Source: Candidatus Tisiphia endosymbiont of Dioctria linearis (GTDB taxonomy: Bacteria; Pseudomonadota; Alphaproteobacteria; Rickettsiales; Rickettsiaceae). Taken from it: DNA of 64,000 nucleotides. Both the position numbers and the translations under genes were made by a program. Position 1 is the first letter of the stretch. Each line of letters opens with the position of its first letter. Below the pieces are notes generated by a model. The model was not told the DNA's origin. It worked only from the letters and a program-made list of their open reading frames with translations, and did no database searches. Positions 10,582-20,100 of this stretch are shown here, piece by piece. Location of the stretch: assembly GCF_964026545.1 (NCBI RefSeq), contig NZ_OZ032156.1:930001-994000 (forward strand), read 5' to 3'.

Positions 10582-11598
10582 TTAATAGCATTGCATTATT
10601 AATTCAAACTGATTACCATCAGTAACAATAATTTTTGTATCAGTGTTGTAGATAATTGGATCATTAACTCGTTCATGACCGAATCTATTGGTCTTAAATA
10701 TTGGGATTTTTAAGGTAGCAGCAAAATCAGTAAGAGTCCTAATAATGGTCTCGTTATCATTTCCACAAGTTCCAAATATTATAGCGTTTACTCGTTCTAA
10801 CAGCCCTGCTTGTTTTAAATGATATAAGATACGATCTAGTTGGTATGGCTTTGTATAAACATCTTCCAAGAAAAGTATCTTATTTGCCGTTTTTATTTGC
10901 CATGATGTACCTATAGATGTTTGTACAATGCTTAGATTACCGCCCGTAAGATTACCTGTAACGATTTTACTGGATTTTGCCGCAAGGTTAAGTGCTGATA
11001 ATCCTTTAATTTTAGCTTGAGTTTCTTTACCAGAAATTATTTTTGCTATTTTTATAAAATTTTGACGATCTTTAGTTGGCTTAAGTATTTCAACGATACC
11101 ATTACCATGAATTGTCTTCCACCCCCATTCTTGCGAAAAGAAAATATGTAAAGCTGTCATATCACTAAATCCTATAAAAAACTTTTCCTTTATCGGTTTC
11201 TTTAAGCGTTGCAAGTCAGGAATTAATTTGGCTGAACCATATCCCCCACGAAGAGCCCATATTACGTTATTTGATTGATCAGTTAAGGCCTTTTCCAAAC
11301 ATAATAATCTTGTTTGATCATCGGAAGAATGGAATAGGCTTTTTCCTTTAAAGCAATCATTTGGAATATTTAGTTTTAACGAAGCAATATTTCTCAAATT
11401 AGATAATAGTTCATTGCTGGCTCCTGAAGCGGGAGCAACAACAGTAATTTTTGTATCTTTCAATAAATTAATAAATTCTGCATTATTCTTGTTGAACTCT
11501 GAATTAGCAAATGCTGATAAGGACATAAAAATAACTGGTAGGAAGATTGTATGAATTGTTAGGAGCCTAATATGTAAAAGATAATTGTTAAATTTCAT
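10582..11598 (-). CDS. LD-carboxypeptidase (peptidase S66, LdcA-type), exported
   Basis: Peptidase S66 enzymes remove the terminal D-Ala from murein tetrapeptides during peptidoglycan recycling. The motifs are TVVAPASGAS at the start of the domain, ALRGGYGSAK in the middle, and the nucleophile Ser in GFSDMTALH. Residues 1-31 form a cleavable signal peptide (hydrophobic core FLPVIFMSLSAFA, then NSEF), so this copy should act in the periplasm, unlike cytosolic LdcA of E. coli. Length 338 residues. rlmH lies 12 nt upstream, consistent with one transcript. The window also carries an ampG-type muropeptide permease (43248). Confidence 0.88.
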   Translation of the reverse strand: MKFNNYLLHIRLLTIHTIFLPVIFMSLSAFANSEFNKNNAEFINLLKDTKITVVAPASGASNELLSNLRNIASLKLNIPNDCFKGKSLFHSSDDQTRLLCLEKALTDQSNNVIWALRGGYGSAKLIPDLQRLKKPIKEKFFIGFSDMTALHIFFSQEWGWKTIHGNGIVEILKPTKDRQNFIKIAKIISGKETQAKIKGLSALNLAAKSSKIVTGNLTGGNLSIVQTSIGTSWQIKTANKILFLEDVYTKPYQLDRILYHLKQAGLLERVNAIIFGTCGNDNETIIRTLTDFAATLKIPIFKTNRFGHERVNDPIIYNTDTKIIVTDGNQFELIMQCY

Positions 11599-11610
11599 AG
11601 AGTAGTATAC

Positions 11611-12063
11611 CTATTTATGATATGGATGGTTTTCTATTATGGTCTGAGTCCGATATATTTGCTCTAATAATATTATTTTTGCCATTTGATGGGGCATAGT
11701 CATTTTTGAAAGGCTAAGATGGATATTTGCTTGTTCAAGAATCGATTTATCTAAACCGAATGCACCGCCAATAATAAATTGTATATTTTTGCCTGATTGC
11801 AAATTATTTGCTATTAATTTTGTAAATTCATGACTATTATAACCATTACCAATAATGTTTAGTACTATTTTACAGGATTTTTCTTCTAAAAATTCATTAA
11901 TTAATTTACCTTCAAATTGTTTGATTTGTTCAGCTGGTAATTTTTTTGAATAACAAATTTCTGTGGATTTTATATTATATTTTATCAATTTTTGATAATC
12001 TCTGGCAATTGGCTGATAATAATTATTAAGTTTACCAACGGAAATTATTTGTATTTGTCTCAT
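11611..12063 (-). CDS. rlmH: 23S rRNA pseudouridine-1915 N3-methyltransferase RlmH
   Basis: RlmH is a SPOUT-class methyltransferase that acts on the assembled 70S ribosome at position 1915 of helix 69. The 150-residue protein ends with the family's knotted C-terminus: FIIGGAFGLDKSI, SLSKMTMPHQMAK, and LLEQIYRTQTI..HPYHK. The N-terminal QIISVGKL is typical. It is the first gene of an rlmH-ldcA pair, with the ATG at 12063. Confidence 0.95.
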   Translation of the reverse strand: MRQIQIISVGKLNNYYQPIARDYQKLIKYNIKSTEICYSKKLPAEQIKQFEGKLINEFLEEKSCKIVLNIIGNGYNSHEFTKLIANNLQSGKNIQFIIGGAFGLDKSILEQANIHLSLSKMTMPHQMAKIILLEQIYRTQTIIENHPYHK

Positions 12064-12138
12064 TATTTTATTATTGATTAATTAATTTAATTATACACCA
12101 TAAAAGTTATGCACTAAGTAAAAGTTAGAAAATTATAT

Positions 12139-12167
12139 TGACTTTTTATATATTTTTAATTAAAATG
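12139..12167 (+). promoter_or_regulatory. Sigma-70-like promoter with no gene in its direction
   Basis: TTGACT (12139-12144), a 17-nt spacer and TAAAAT (12162-12167) make a good vegetative promoter on the plus strand. Both neighbours, rlmH and asd, run on the minus strand. A transcript would cross the DnaA-box-like sites and enter the asd 3' end antisense. AT-rich DNA gives chance matches, so this is tentative. Confidence 0.35.
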
Positions 12168-12274
12168 TTAACGAGCTTTAATCTATACTTTAAGCAATTA
12201 TGGCAACATATCTTGGCTATCAATAACATATAAAACTGACCTTAGCATAGTTAGCCAAAATAAGTATTTTTTAT

Positions 12275-12295
12275 TTACCCACAAATTTATCCACA
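12275..12295 (+). promoter_or_regulatory. Two DnaA-box-like sites in tandem
   Basis: TTACCCACA (12275-12283) and TTATCCACA (12287-12295) lie in the same orientation 12 bp apart. The second is an exact match to the E. coli DnaA box consensus; the first differs at one base. They sit in a 250-bp gene-free, AT-rich gap between asd and rlmH. No further clear boxes were seen nearby, so a role in initiation or DnaA titration is only a possibility. Confidence 0.4.
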
Positions 12296-12313
12296 ATTTA
12301 TTCTGATTATTTG

Positions 12314-13327
12314 TCAAATATACTTGATTAGCTCTTCAGCAATATGCACAGCATTTAAAGCTGCTCCTTTACGTAAATTATCGGCTGTAATCCATAAATT
12401 AATGGTGTTTTTTTGACTATGATCTTGTCTAATTCGTGAGACATAGACCATATCCGTACCTACTACATCTTTGGGAGTGACATATTGTATTGGATCTAAA
12501 TGACAATTAACCTCAATAGAGTCTGATTCTTTAAGAATCTCTTTTACTTCTTCCGCATTTATTGCCCCACTAAATTCAACATTAACTGAAATAGCATGAC
12601 CAACAAACACCGGTACTCTAACACAAGTTACACTAGCTTTAGCATGTGTTCCTATAATTTTTTCTAATTCCAGGGCGATCTTAGATTCTTCACTAGTAGA
12701 ACCATCTTTATTAAAGCTACCTATATGCGGGAATAAATTAAAAGCTATTTGATGTGGAAAAACTTTAGGTTCAATGTCCTTAAAAACATATTTTGCCTTG
12801 GTTTGTTCATACAGCTCTTCCATTCCTTTTTTGCCTGCTCCGGAAGCTGACTGATAGGTTGATATAACCAGTCTCTTAATCTTTACAGCATTATCCAAAG
12901 GCTTTAACGCGGTAGCTATAGGAACAGTACAACAATTTGGATTAGCTATAATATTTTTAATAGTATAATCTTTTAGGCTAGCCAGATTAGCTTCTGGAAC
13001 TATCAAAGGAACATCAGGATCAAGTCTGAAAAATGATGATTTATCGATAACTACGCAGCCTTGCTTGGTAACCATGGGTATATATTTCTTTGATATTTCT
13101 GATCCGGCTGAAAAAAAAGCAATATCAATTTTACTAAAATCTACACTATCTATATCAGATATTTTTATAGTACCATCTCCAAAACTAACCTCTTTACCAT
13201 TAGATTCACTCGATGCTATAGCATAGATATTATTAATTGGCAAACTTCTCTCAAATAAAATTTCTAGAGTTTCTCGTCCAACATTACCTGTTGCCCCAAT
13301 CACTGCGATATTATATTTTTTTGTCAT
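12314..13327 (-). CDS. asd: Aspartate-semialdehyde dehydrogenase
   Basis: Asd reduces aspartyl phosphate to the semialdehyde, which feeds diaminopimelate for peptidoglycan (and Lys/Thr/Met where those pathways exist). The NADP-binding motif is [16 protein letters not shown] at the N-terminus. The catalytic Cys lies in NPNCCTVP, and SASGAGKKG and [11 protein letters not shown] are family motifs. Length 337 residues, with the ATG at 13327. In an intracellular parasite its retention fits the need for DAP, in line with the LD-carboxypeptidase and mre genes here. It stands alone between two repeat-filled or gene-free gaps. Confidence 0.96.
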   Translation of the reverse strand: MTKKYNIAVIGATGNVGRETLEILFERSLPINNIYAIASSESNGKEVSFGDGTIKISDIDSVDFSKIDIAFFSAGSEISKKYIPMVTKQGCVVIDKSSFFRLDPDVPLIVPEANLASLKDYTIKNIIANPNCCTVPIATALKPLDNAVKIKRLVISTYQSASGAGKKGMEELYEQTKAKYVFKDIEPKVFPHQIAFNLFPHIGSFNKDGSTSEESKIALELEKIIGTHAKASVTCVRVPVFVGHAISVNVEFSGAINAEEVKEILKESDSIEVNCHLDPIQYVTPKDVVGTDMVYVSRIRQDHSQKNTINLWITADNLRKGAALNAVHIAEELIKYI

Positions 13328-13354
13328 ATTTACTTAACTTAATTGTTTTATCCA

Positions 13355-13650
13355 TATAGTCAATTGATGAGAAGTTGGGGACATCAGTACCCTACAATTT
13401 TTATTCTATAAGTATTAAACAGCATAAAAACGTCATTGCGAGGATGCGTGAGTCGACGAAGCAATCCATATAGTCTTGATGTATCTATACTAATTCTTAT
13501 GGATTGCTTTGTCGCTACTAAAGTAGCTCTGAGCCATGACACTTGGGCTGCATACATGTCATTGCGAGACCATGCAAGTAGGTCGTGGCAATCAACATAT
13601 AATTAGATTAGACCCCTTGTACTTTAGCTTTTTTTCCGTGAACGATCACT
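13355..13650. repeat. Repeat cluster filling the asd-atpF gap
   Basis: The 351-bp gap holds no gene. It starts with an RPE-end-like TATAGTCAATTGATGAG (13355-13371), then the AGTACCCTACAATTTTTATT block shared with 10434. A palindromic repeat follows (CGTCATTGCGAG at 13431 to GAGCCATGAC at 13540), then a short half copy (GTCATTGCGAGAC at 13559 to GGCAATC), and finally the TTGTACTTTAG...TTCCGTGAAC tail module to 13650. Confidence 0.8.
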
Positions 13651-13678
13651 TATAATTGCTGGTTTGTAAGTTCAAATC

Positions 13679-14179
13679 TCAACCTCTTACAAATTTTTCA
13701 GAAGGTAAATTTTCCATGAGATTTTTGGCTATTTCACTGTCTGACATACTATTATTTTTTGTAGATTGCATATATGTAGCTACCAATTCTACCATTTTAT
13801 CGCAAAACTCAGACCGTAGCATTTGAGAAGCTTCTAGTTTCTGCCTATTCATTAAATCTATAGTCTCAAGTTTCTTGCTTTCTAGAAACTTATCAATTTC
13901 TGCGTTTTGTTGTTCAATTAGATTATTGGCAGTTTCTTTGCCATCTTTGAGCATTTCTTCTCTTAGAACCTCAATCTGTTGTATTTGTTTTACAGCATCT
14001 TCAAATAGTAAGGTCATATCTTCGTTAAGCTTTTGGGCTTCTAAGACTTGGTTTTTGATAGCAACAATTTTGTCATCTAATGATTTTAAAATTATATTTT
14101 TTATCGGTCTATAGACTAAATATACAAAAATTAGGAAGCAAATAGCCAGCCAAAATCTTTCGTCAAATAATTGTATCAT
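13679..14179 (-). CDS. atpF: F0F1 ATP synthase subunit b
   Basis: Subunit b forms the peripheral stator stalk of ATP synthase. The 166-residue protein has one N-terminal membrane helix (FWLAICFLIFVYLVYRPI) followed by a long charged helix rich in Lys, Glu and Gln, as expected. It is the last gene of the F0 group, 9 nt after the b' gene. The F1 genes (atpHAGDC) are not nearby, which agrees with the split F0/F1 arrangement of alphaproteobacteria. Confidence 0.9.
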   Translation of the reverse strand: MIQLFDERFWLAICFLIFVYLVYRPIKNIILKSLDDKIVAIKNQVLEAQKLNEDMTLLFEDAVKQIQQIEVLREEMLKDGKETANNLIEQQNAEIDKFLESKKLETIDLMNRQKLEASQMLRSEFCDKMVELVATYMQSTKNNSMSDSEIAKNLMENLPSEKFVRG

Positions 14180-14188
14180 TTTATCCCA

Positions 14189-14668
14189 TTATTTTATCTT
14201 TTTGTAAGACTTTTTTAGTAATTCTATATCAGCCTGTTGATTAGTAATTTTTTGAATTAATAATTTTGCTAAATTGACACATGCATCATTTTCATCAAGC
14301 CAAAAAGATTTATTAATTGTTTCTATGTCATGACGATTATTTTCAATTTGTACTTTCAATTCATTATGGAGCTGCTTTTTTTTTGACAAAAAAGCAGCTT
14401 CCATCGCATCTTTAGCTTCTTTCTTAATATTTTCTACGATATTTGATGTTTCTTCCAGCTTACTAGCATATTGCTTGTGCAGACTATCAGCTTTTGCTGC
14501 AAGATCTTCTGCACTAGCAACATTAGTATCTATATAATCTTTCCTATTCTTAAGAATTTTTTCAGTTAACGGTACGATGAACTTATGAACTAGAAGGTAT
14601 AAGAAACTGAAAGCAACTACCAACCAAAAGATTTGTGAATAATAAAAAACAACGTCAAACTGAGGCAT
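14189..14668 (-). CDS. atpG: F0F1 ATP synthase subunit b'
   Basis: This is the second stator subunit, found in alphaproteobacteria and phototrophs. The N-terminal membrane segment (YSQIFWLVVAFSFLYLLVHKFIVP) is followed by a coiled-coil stalk; total 159 residues. Its position between atpE and atpF is the standard alphaproteobacterial order. The gene is called atpF', atpX or atpG in different annotations; the symbol here does not mean the F1 gamma subunit. Confidence 0.9.
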   Translation of the reverse strand: MPQFDVVFYYSQIFWLVVAFSFLYLLVHKFIVPLTEKILKNRKDYIDTNVASAEDLAAKADSLHKQYASKLEETSNIVENIKKEAKDAMEAAFLSKKKQLHNELKVQIENNRHDIETINKSFWLDENDACVNLAKLLIQKITNQQADIELLKKSYKKIK

Positions 14669-14675
14669 AGTTATC

Positions 14676-14900
14676 TTAAATAAATATTAGCAAAATTGCA
14701 ATTACAAATGAGAATAAACCCATAGCCTCAGTAAGCCCTGCACCAATTAATGCTACTTTTTGTAATTGTTCAGCAGCTGAAGGGTTACGAGCAATTGAAG
14801 TTAGCAATGCACTGAATATATTACCGACACCAATGGCGGCACCTAGCATACCAATAGCCATAAGACCTACACCAATAAATTTTAGAGACGTTATGTCCAT
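14676..14900 (-). CDS. atpE: F0F1 ATP synthase subunit c
   Basis: This 74-residue proteolipid forms the rotor ring. Two membrane helices are joined by the polar loop ARNPSA, which contacts F1. The proton-binding carboxylate is the Glu in [11 protein letters not shown] of helix 2. The glycine-rich helix 1 ([15 protein letters not shown]) is typical. It lies 26 nt downstream of atpB. Confidence 0.96.
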   Translation of the reverse strand: MDITSLKFIGVGLMAIGMLGAAIGVGNIFSALLTSIARNPSAAEQLQKVALIGAGLTEAMGLFSFVIAILLIFI

Positions 14901-14926
14901 ATTATATAAACTCCTAATAAAAATTT

Positions 14927-15655
14927 CTAATGTGAATTTACAGCATCATTCAAATATACACAAGCAAGAATTGTAAATATATAAGCTTGAAGTATTGCTA
15001 TAAAAATTTCAAATCCAATAAGGATAACAATTAGGGGGATTGGTAAGAATTTAAGGAAAATCATTAATGAAACTATAAATCCTGCCATCACCTTTAATAA
15101 TACATGTCCTGCCATCATGTTAGCCGCTAATCTTAAAGATAAACTTATGGGTCTTGCTAAATATGCAAATAATTCTATTACGATCATCAGCGGAGCTAAC
15201 CAAATAGGCGTACCTTTAGGTAAAAATATTGATAAAAAATGCAGACCATGATTAATAAAACCAATAATTGTCACCATAAAAAATATCATAATTGCTAAGG
15301 CGAAGGTTACCGCTATATGGCTAGTAACAGTGAATCCGTAAGGGATCATTCCAAGTAAGTTACATAATAAAATAAACATAAACAAGGTAAAAATAAATGG
15401 TATGAACTTACGCCCCTTCTCTCCAACATTTTGATTTAACGTCACTGTAATTATATCATAAATTATTTCAGCACTAAGCTGTAATCTAGACGGAATAATT
15501 TTTTCTGATTTTAAAGCTAAATAAAAATACAACAGAGCTATAACCCCAGCAAGTACCATATACAAACTGGAATTGGTAAAACTAATATCAAAACCAAATA
15601 AGTTAATTTCTACTAGTTTCTTTATTGCAAATTGATCTAAAGGACTATGGGACAT
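14927..15655 (-). CDS. atpB: F0F1 ATP synthase subunit a
   Basis: Subunit a carries the proton half-channels against the c ring. The 242-residue protein is highly hydrophobic and contains the conserved [13 protein letters not shown] segment with the essential Arg, plus the C-terminal [16 protein letters not shown]. The start overlaps the end of the atpI-like gene by 11 nt, which indicates translational coupling in the order atpI-atpB-atpE-atpG-atpF. Confidence 0.96.
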   Translation of the reverse strand: MSHSPLDQFAIKKLVEINLFGFDISFTNSSLYMVLAGVIALLYFYLALKSEKIIPSRLQLSAEIIYDIITVTLNQNVGEKGRKFIPFIFTLFMFILLCNLLGMIPYGFTVTSHIAVTFALAIMIFFMVTIIGFINHGLHFLSIFLPKGTPIWLAPLMIVIELFAYLARPISLSLRLAANMMAGHVLLKVMAGFIVSLMIFLKFLPIPLIVILIGFEIFIAILQAYIFTILACVYLNDAVNSH

Positions 15656-15932
15656 TATTTCTTATATTTAATTTTTGCCAAATTATTCTAAAACCTGCAA
15701 GCATTCCTATCAATAAGAATATTATAATACAAAATGGTTTAGAATGAAACAATTTATCTAATGTAAAACCAACAATTAACCCCAACATCACGCTAGAAAC
15801 CAAATCTAATGCAATAGCAAACGCATCAATTTGTTTTTCTGGATTAAGCTTAGGACATCGAGGATTATTTGTTTTAAGTTTCTTAACTCTTTCTTGAATA
15901 TCTTTTAATTCTTCTAATTTTTTTTGTTCCAC
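15645..15932 (-). CDS. AtpI-like ATP synthase assembly protein
   Basis: This 95-residue membrane protein precedes atpB and overlaps it by 11 nt. A charged N-terminus ([16 protein letters not shown]) is followed by two hydrophobic helices separated by DKLFHSKP, the layout of the AtpI/F0F1-ATPase subunit family in alphaproteobacteria. The family is linked to c-ring assembly or Mg uptake; the role here is taken from position. The start ATG 15932 is 15 nt after the DsbA-like gene. Confidence 0.8.
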   Translation of the reverse strand: MEQKKLEELKDIQERVKKLKTNNPRCPKLNPEKQIDAFAIALDLVSSVMLGLIVGFTLDKLFHSKPFCIIIFLLIGMLAGFRIIWQKLNIRNNVP

Positions 15933-15947
15933 ATGTATATATTCCTA

Positions 15948-16829
15948 TCATTTAGGTATAGGGTGAGTAGTAGAGTTTTCCAACGCTTTATCAATTGTCT
16001 TAGAGATAGTTTGTAAATCATAGCCGCTGGTCTGTATGCCATTAACAAAGAATGCAGGTGTACCAACAAAATTTGGGACACTAGCAGCAAGGTTAGTATT
16101 GGCAAGTAATATTTCAACAATCTGGTTATTATTAAGACATTTAGCATAAGTTTCTGCTGACATTCCGCCAATTTGAGCTATATTTGTTAGCAATTCACGA
16201 TATCTATTACTGCTTCCCCATTTATCTTGTTGCGACAATATTACACTTTGGAATTTAAGAAAACTATCTGTATTATTTTGACAGCGCTGTAAAATTGCTG
16301 CATCTAAATCCTGTTTATTACCAATAAATTCACGAATTATGTAAGCAATTTTATTAGTGTCAATATATTTTTCTTTAAGTTTCGGTAAAATTGTGTCATG
16401 GTAATAAGCGCAATGTGGACAAGTTGGAGAATAATACTCAACTACCACTACATTTGCCTTAACATTACCAAGAACTATATCATTTTGGCTAACATTGAAC
16501 GTTGGCTTATAAGGCATATGTTGTATGCTAGCAACCTGTGCATCAGTTTTTACATCAGCAGATTCAGCTTTTGCAGAATTATTTGTTGTCCCTAAAGGCT
16601 CCTCCTTATCAGTTGAAGTCGCAGGGTCTTGCTGGTCTACTTTCTGATTATCTACTATTATGTCTAATTTATCATTAGCAGGGTTGTCATTATTTTCTTG
16701 TTTTACCGCCTCTGCCTGAATCACCTCGACCTTATTATCAGGTTGCTTGTTTTCATTATTAGATTTATCATTTTCTTCTGAACATGATATTAACAATAAT
16801 GAAACTATGACTATAAGGATATTATGCAT
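15948..16829 (-). CDS. DsbA-family thiol oxidoreductase, predicted lipoprotein
   Basis: This protein probably introduces or isomerises disulfides in exported proteins. The N-terminus (ILIVIVSLLLISCSEEND) has a lipobox, with Cys16 the likely lipidation site. An acidic, low-complexity linker of roughly 80 residues follows. The thioredoxin-fold domain then carries the CPHC active site in YYSPTCPHCAYYH and the cis-Pro loop VGTPAFFVNG near the C-terminus. Length 293 residues. The 15-nt gap to the atpI-like gene suggests it may share a transcript with the F0 genes. Its partner (DsbB type) is not in the window. Confidence 0.88.
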   Translation of the reverse strand: MHNILIVIVSLLLISCSEENDKSNNENKQPDNKVEVIQAEAVKQENNDNPANDKLDIIVDNQKVDQQDPATSTDKEEPLGTTNNSAKAESADVKTDAQVASIQHMPYKPTFNVSQNDIVLGNVKANVVVVEYYSPTCPHCAYYHDTILPKLKEKYIDTNKIAYIIREFIGNKQDLDAAILQRCQNNTDSFLKFQSVILSQQDKWGSSNRYRELLTNIAQIGGMSAETYAKCLNNNQIVEILLANTNLAASVPNFVGTPAFFVNGIQTSGYDLQTISKTIDKALENSTTHPIPK

Positions 16830-16976
16830 AAGTCTGGATATACTTTTTAAGTTAAATTAAAATACAAATATTATATAAATATAAAGTTTCACTTACCTTT
16901 AAGCAATAAAAAATGTGAGCGTTTACGGTTTTTTTGCTATTTTCTTATTGATAAATATAAAATCTGAGTCGCCAAG

Positions 16977-17104
16977 CGTCTATTAGCGAGGAGTGCGGGA
17001 ACCGCACGATGAAGCAATCTAAAAAAGTGATTAGAAATTGCTTCGTCGGCTACGCCTTCTCGCAATGACGTTTTGTACTTTCACTTTCTTTCCGTGAACA
17101 CTCA
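16977..17104. repeat. Palindromic repeat with tail module, mixed end types
   Basis: The left end has the variant form CGTCTATTAGCGAGGAG; the right end has the common form CTTCTCGCAATGACG (to 17070). The tail module (TTGTACTTTCACTTTCTTTC, then CGTGAAC) runs to 17104. The copy lies between addA and the DsbA-like gene. The rest of the 285-bp gap is AT-rich with no gene. Confidence 0.85.
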
Positions 17105-17114
17105 TCCGTTACGG

Positions 17115-20100
17115 TTAACTAATAGTCATGAAGCTGGCATCTTCTAGCCATAAAATTTTGCAAATAATTTCATTGTTAGGATACAGCTTGGCTAATAGAT
17201 GTCGGTAAAAATTCAATTGATCAATATAAGACTCCTTAACTAGTTGACAATTTTTAGGTGGATTAGCATCAGATTTATAATCAATAATGGTTAACTTTCC
17301 CTTATCGATGGCAAGTAAATCAATCCTTCCTATCTTAACACCATCATTTAGATTTATCCCTATCGGTACTTCAGTTTTTAGCTCTTGAGAAATAAGTGCC
17401 ATAAATTCTAGATTATTCAGTAACTTGTCAATATTTTTGTGAATTTTTTCTTGTAACATTGTTGGTAATTTACCAATAAATGGATGGGTGTTCATACTAG
17501 AAAAATCATTAATCTTTACGGCATCTTCTAGAATTTTATGAAATATCCTACCATATTCCAAATGATCATTAACTATAAGAGGCGAATTAACTGAATAATT
17601 TTGCTTGGCACCTTTGGTGGTTTTATTAATAACAGAAAGATTTGGTAGCCATTCTATCAACTTCTTGTCAGCTATTGGGTCATTGTCACTTTCTTTAATG
17701 TCCTCCTTATTTTCACCAGGAAGGTAACCTGTGTACTCTTTAGTTGTTTCATAAACTATAACTCCATTTTCATATAGTTTACCATGCATATTCATTACTC
17801 TAGAGACTAACTCATACCAACAATCTTGTGGCAGCTTATTACTATTTGACTGATAACCACATATCACTAAATGATCTTCTGCTCTGGTCATTGCCACATA
17901 AAGTAGTCTGATATATTCTTGTAAGTCTTTTTGTTGTTCCTGTTCCTTGAGAGCTTTAAAAAATTCTGGGCTATTAGATGATTGGGGGACAGAGAACATT
18001 TTATAGTCAATTGATGAGGAGTTGGTGACGTCGTCGCTCAATGCTCGCCTATTACTTATAGGCGTCGCTCCATCGCTCCTAGCACTAACTCCTCCTGAAT
18101 TGACTATACCATCTTGATCCCAGATAAATTTATTGCTATTAGTTGGCACTGAGCTAGTATCACACAGGATAACAATAGGTGCTTGTAGCCCTTTAGAAGC
18201 ATGGACGGTCATAACTTTTATCTTACTTGACGATTCTAAGTTCCTTTTAATATCAATTTTGTTATTTTCAAACCAATAAACAAAGTTTTGCAGTGAGCTA
18301 TCGATATTATTAGCATAATTTATACTTAAATATATCAATTCATTTATTACATCATTACTATCAAATCCATTAGATTCAACTAGAATTTTTCTAATATCCC
18401 AACAATCGACAATCAATGAGAAAAAATTTCCACAATTGGCAACTTTGTATATTTGTAAAAAATAACATAGTTTATTATATATATTTGTATATTCTGGTAT
18501 ATTTTGCAGATATTCCCATATAGAATTTTTGCCACGAGAAATTGCAAGCAACTGTAGTTCTTGTTCACCCATGCCGATTATTGGGGATTTTAATAGACCA
18601 ATCAAATTCAAATCGTCTTGAGGTAGTAGCACAAATTTTGCTATGGCTATTAAGTCTAATACTGACAAACTTTTATCTAAAGTGATTCGGTCAACATCTT
18701 CTACTTGTAAACCATGTTGCTTAAGACAATTAATAACTTCAAAAACCAACTCATCTCTCTTACGTACCAAAATCATAAAATCTGATTCTTTAACTTCAGA
18801 ATTAGTAGCATGTAGAATTTTTTGGCTTGCTATCTGACTTTTTATAAAATTAGCGATTTGTTCCGCAAGTACTTGCTGAGCAGATTTGGATTTATTATGC
18901 TCTTCTGGTAAGGGCCAAAATAATTTAGTCTCTTTCTCTCCTCTAACTATTGGCCAGAGTTCTACTATACCTTTATCATTTTGACGAAATGGCAAAATTT
19001 TAGGATTCTCAGAGGTAAATAATTGAGGGGTAGTGTTTTTAATTTGTTGTAAAATTAGATAGACAATATCGATAATTTTTTCAGTAGACCTATATGACCA
19101 TTCAAGAGTAATATTTTTGAAATTCTTATTTGCCTCAGAGAATTTTTTACATAAATTTGCATTAACAGAATTAAAAGAGCTAAGATTTGCTCCTTGGAAG
19201 CTAAAAATCGACTGTTTTTCATCGCCTACGACAAAAATAGTACTCTTTTTATGCTTAGTGGTAGAATAAAACTCTGCTATAATTGCAGTGATAATGCTCC
19301 ATTGTTCAGGGCTAGTATCTTGTGCTTCATCAACAAGCAAATGCTCAATCCCACCATCAAGTTTATATGACACCCAATTTTTGGTAGTATCATCTGTTAA
19401 TAATAATTGGGTTAAATAAATTAAATCATCATAATCCAGTAAGCTGTTCTCAGTTTTGTAGGACTCATATTTATCAAGAAAAATTTTTGCTAAATTACAC
19501 AACAAATTTGAATAATTTTCCATATCTTGCACTTTAGTTTGTTGCTCTAACTGAAAAACTTTTTCTTGAATATATTCAAGTTCATTCAATAATTTTGGAT
19601 AGTTTGTTGCTATAGATTTAGACAGCATATTCTTACGCTTAGTACCTTCTTTAGTAAGAAAAAATAGTTGAATTTCTTGATCTAGGTTAATAGCTATTGA
19701 GTATTTTGCAAGTAATTGCCGAGCCTTGCCATAAATACTTGGTAATTGTCCAGGAATACAGGAACTAATAGTTTGATGTTCTTTGTAATCCACTTGCTTA
19801 GCAAATAGTTTCTTAAACTTAATCTTTTGCTGGATTATTTCAGAGAAAATATCATTGATAGTTACTTCATGGAAGTTTGTCAAAAAGAAACTAATCAGCT
19901 CGTTATAAGTTGGATCTAAATAAATTTGGTTTCTTATTTTGTTAATAACCCCTTGTGCTGTAATATCATCAAGAATCTGAAATTCTGGATTGATACTCGA
20001 TTCTAAAGGAAATAATTTAAGCATCTTTTGACAAAAAGCATGAATAGTATAAATGTTAATCCCATCTTCAGAGTTTAGTAGCCTGTAATATAAAGTCTTG

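Noticed and set aside
12064..12313. Chromosomal origin of replication
   Set aside because: Only two DnaA-box-like sites are visible, no clear TTAA-N7-TTAA CtrA site was found and no typical origin genes flank the gap. I kept it only as a low-confidence regulatory site.
15914..16171. Minus-strand 85-codon frame
   Set aside because: It lies wholly inside the DsbA-like gene and the intergenic gap in another frame, and adds nothing that looks coding.
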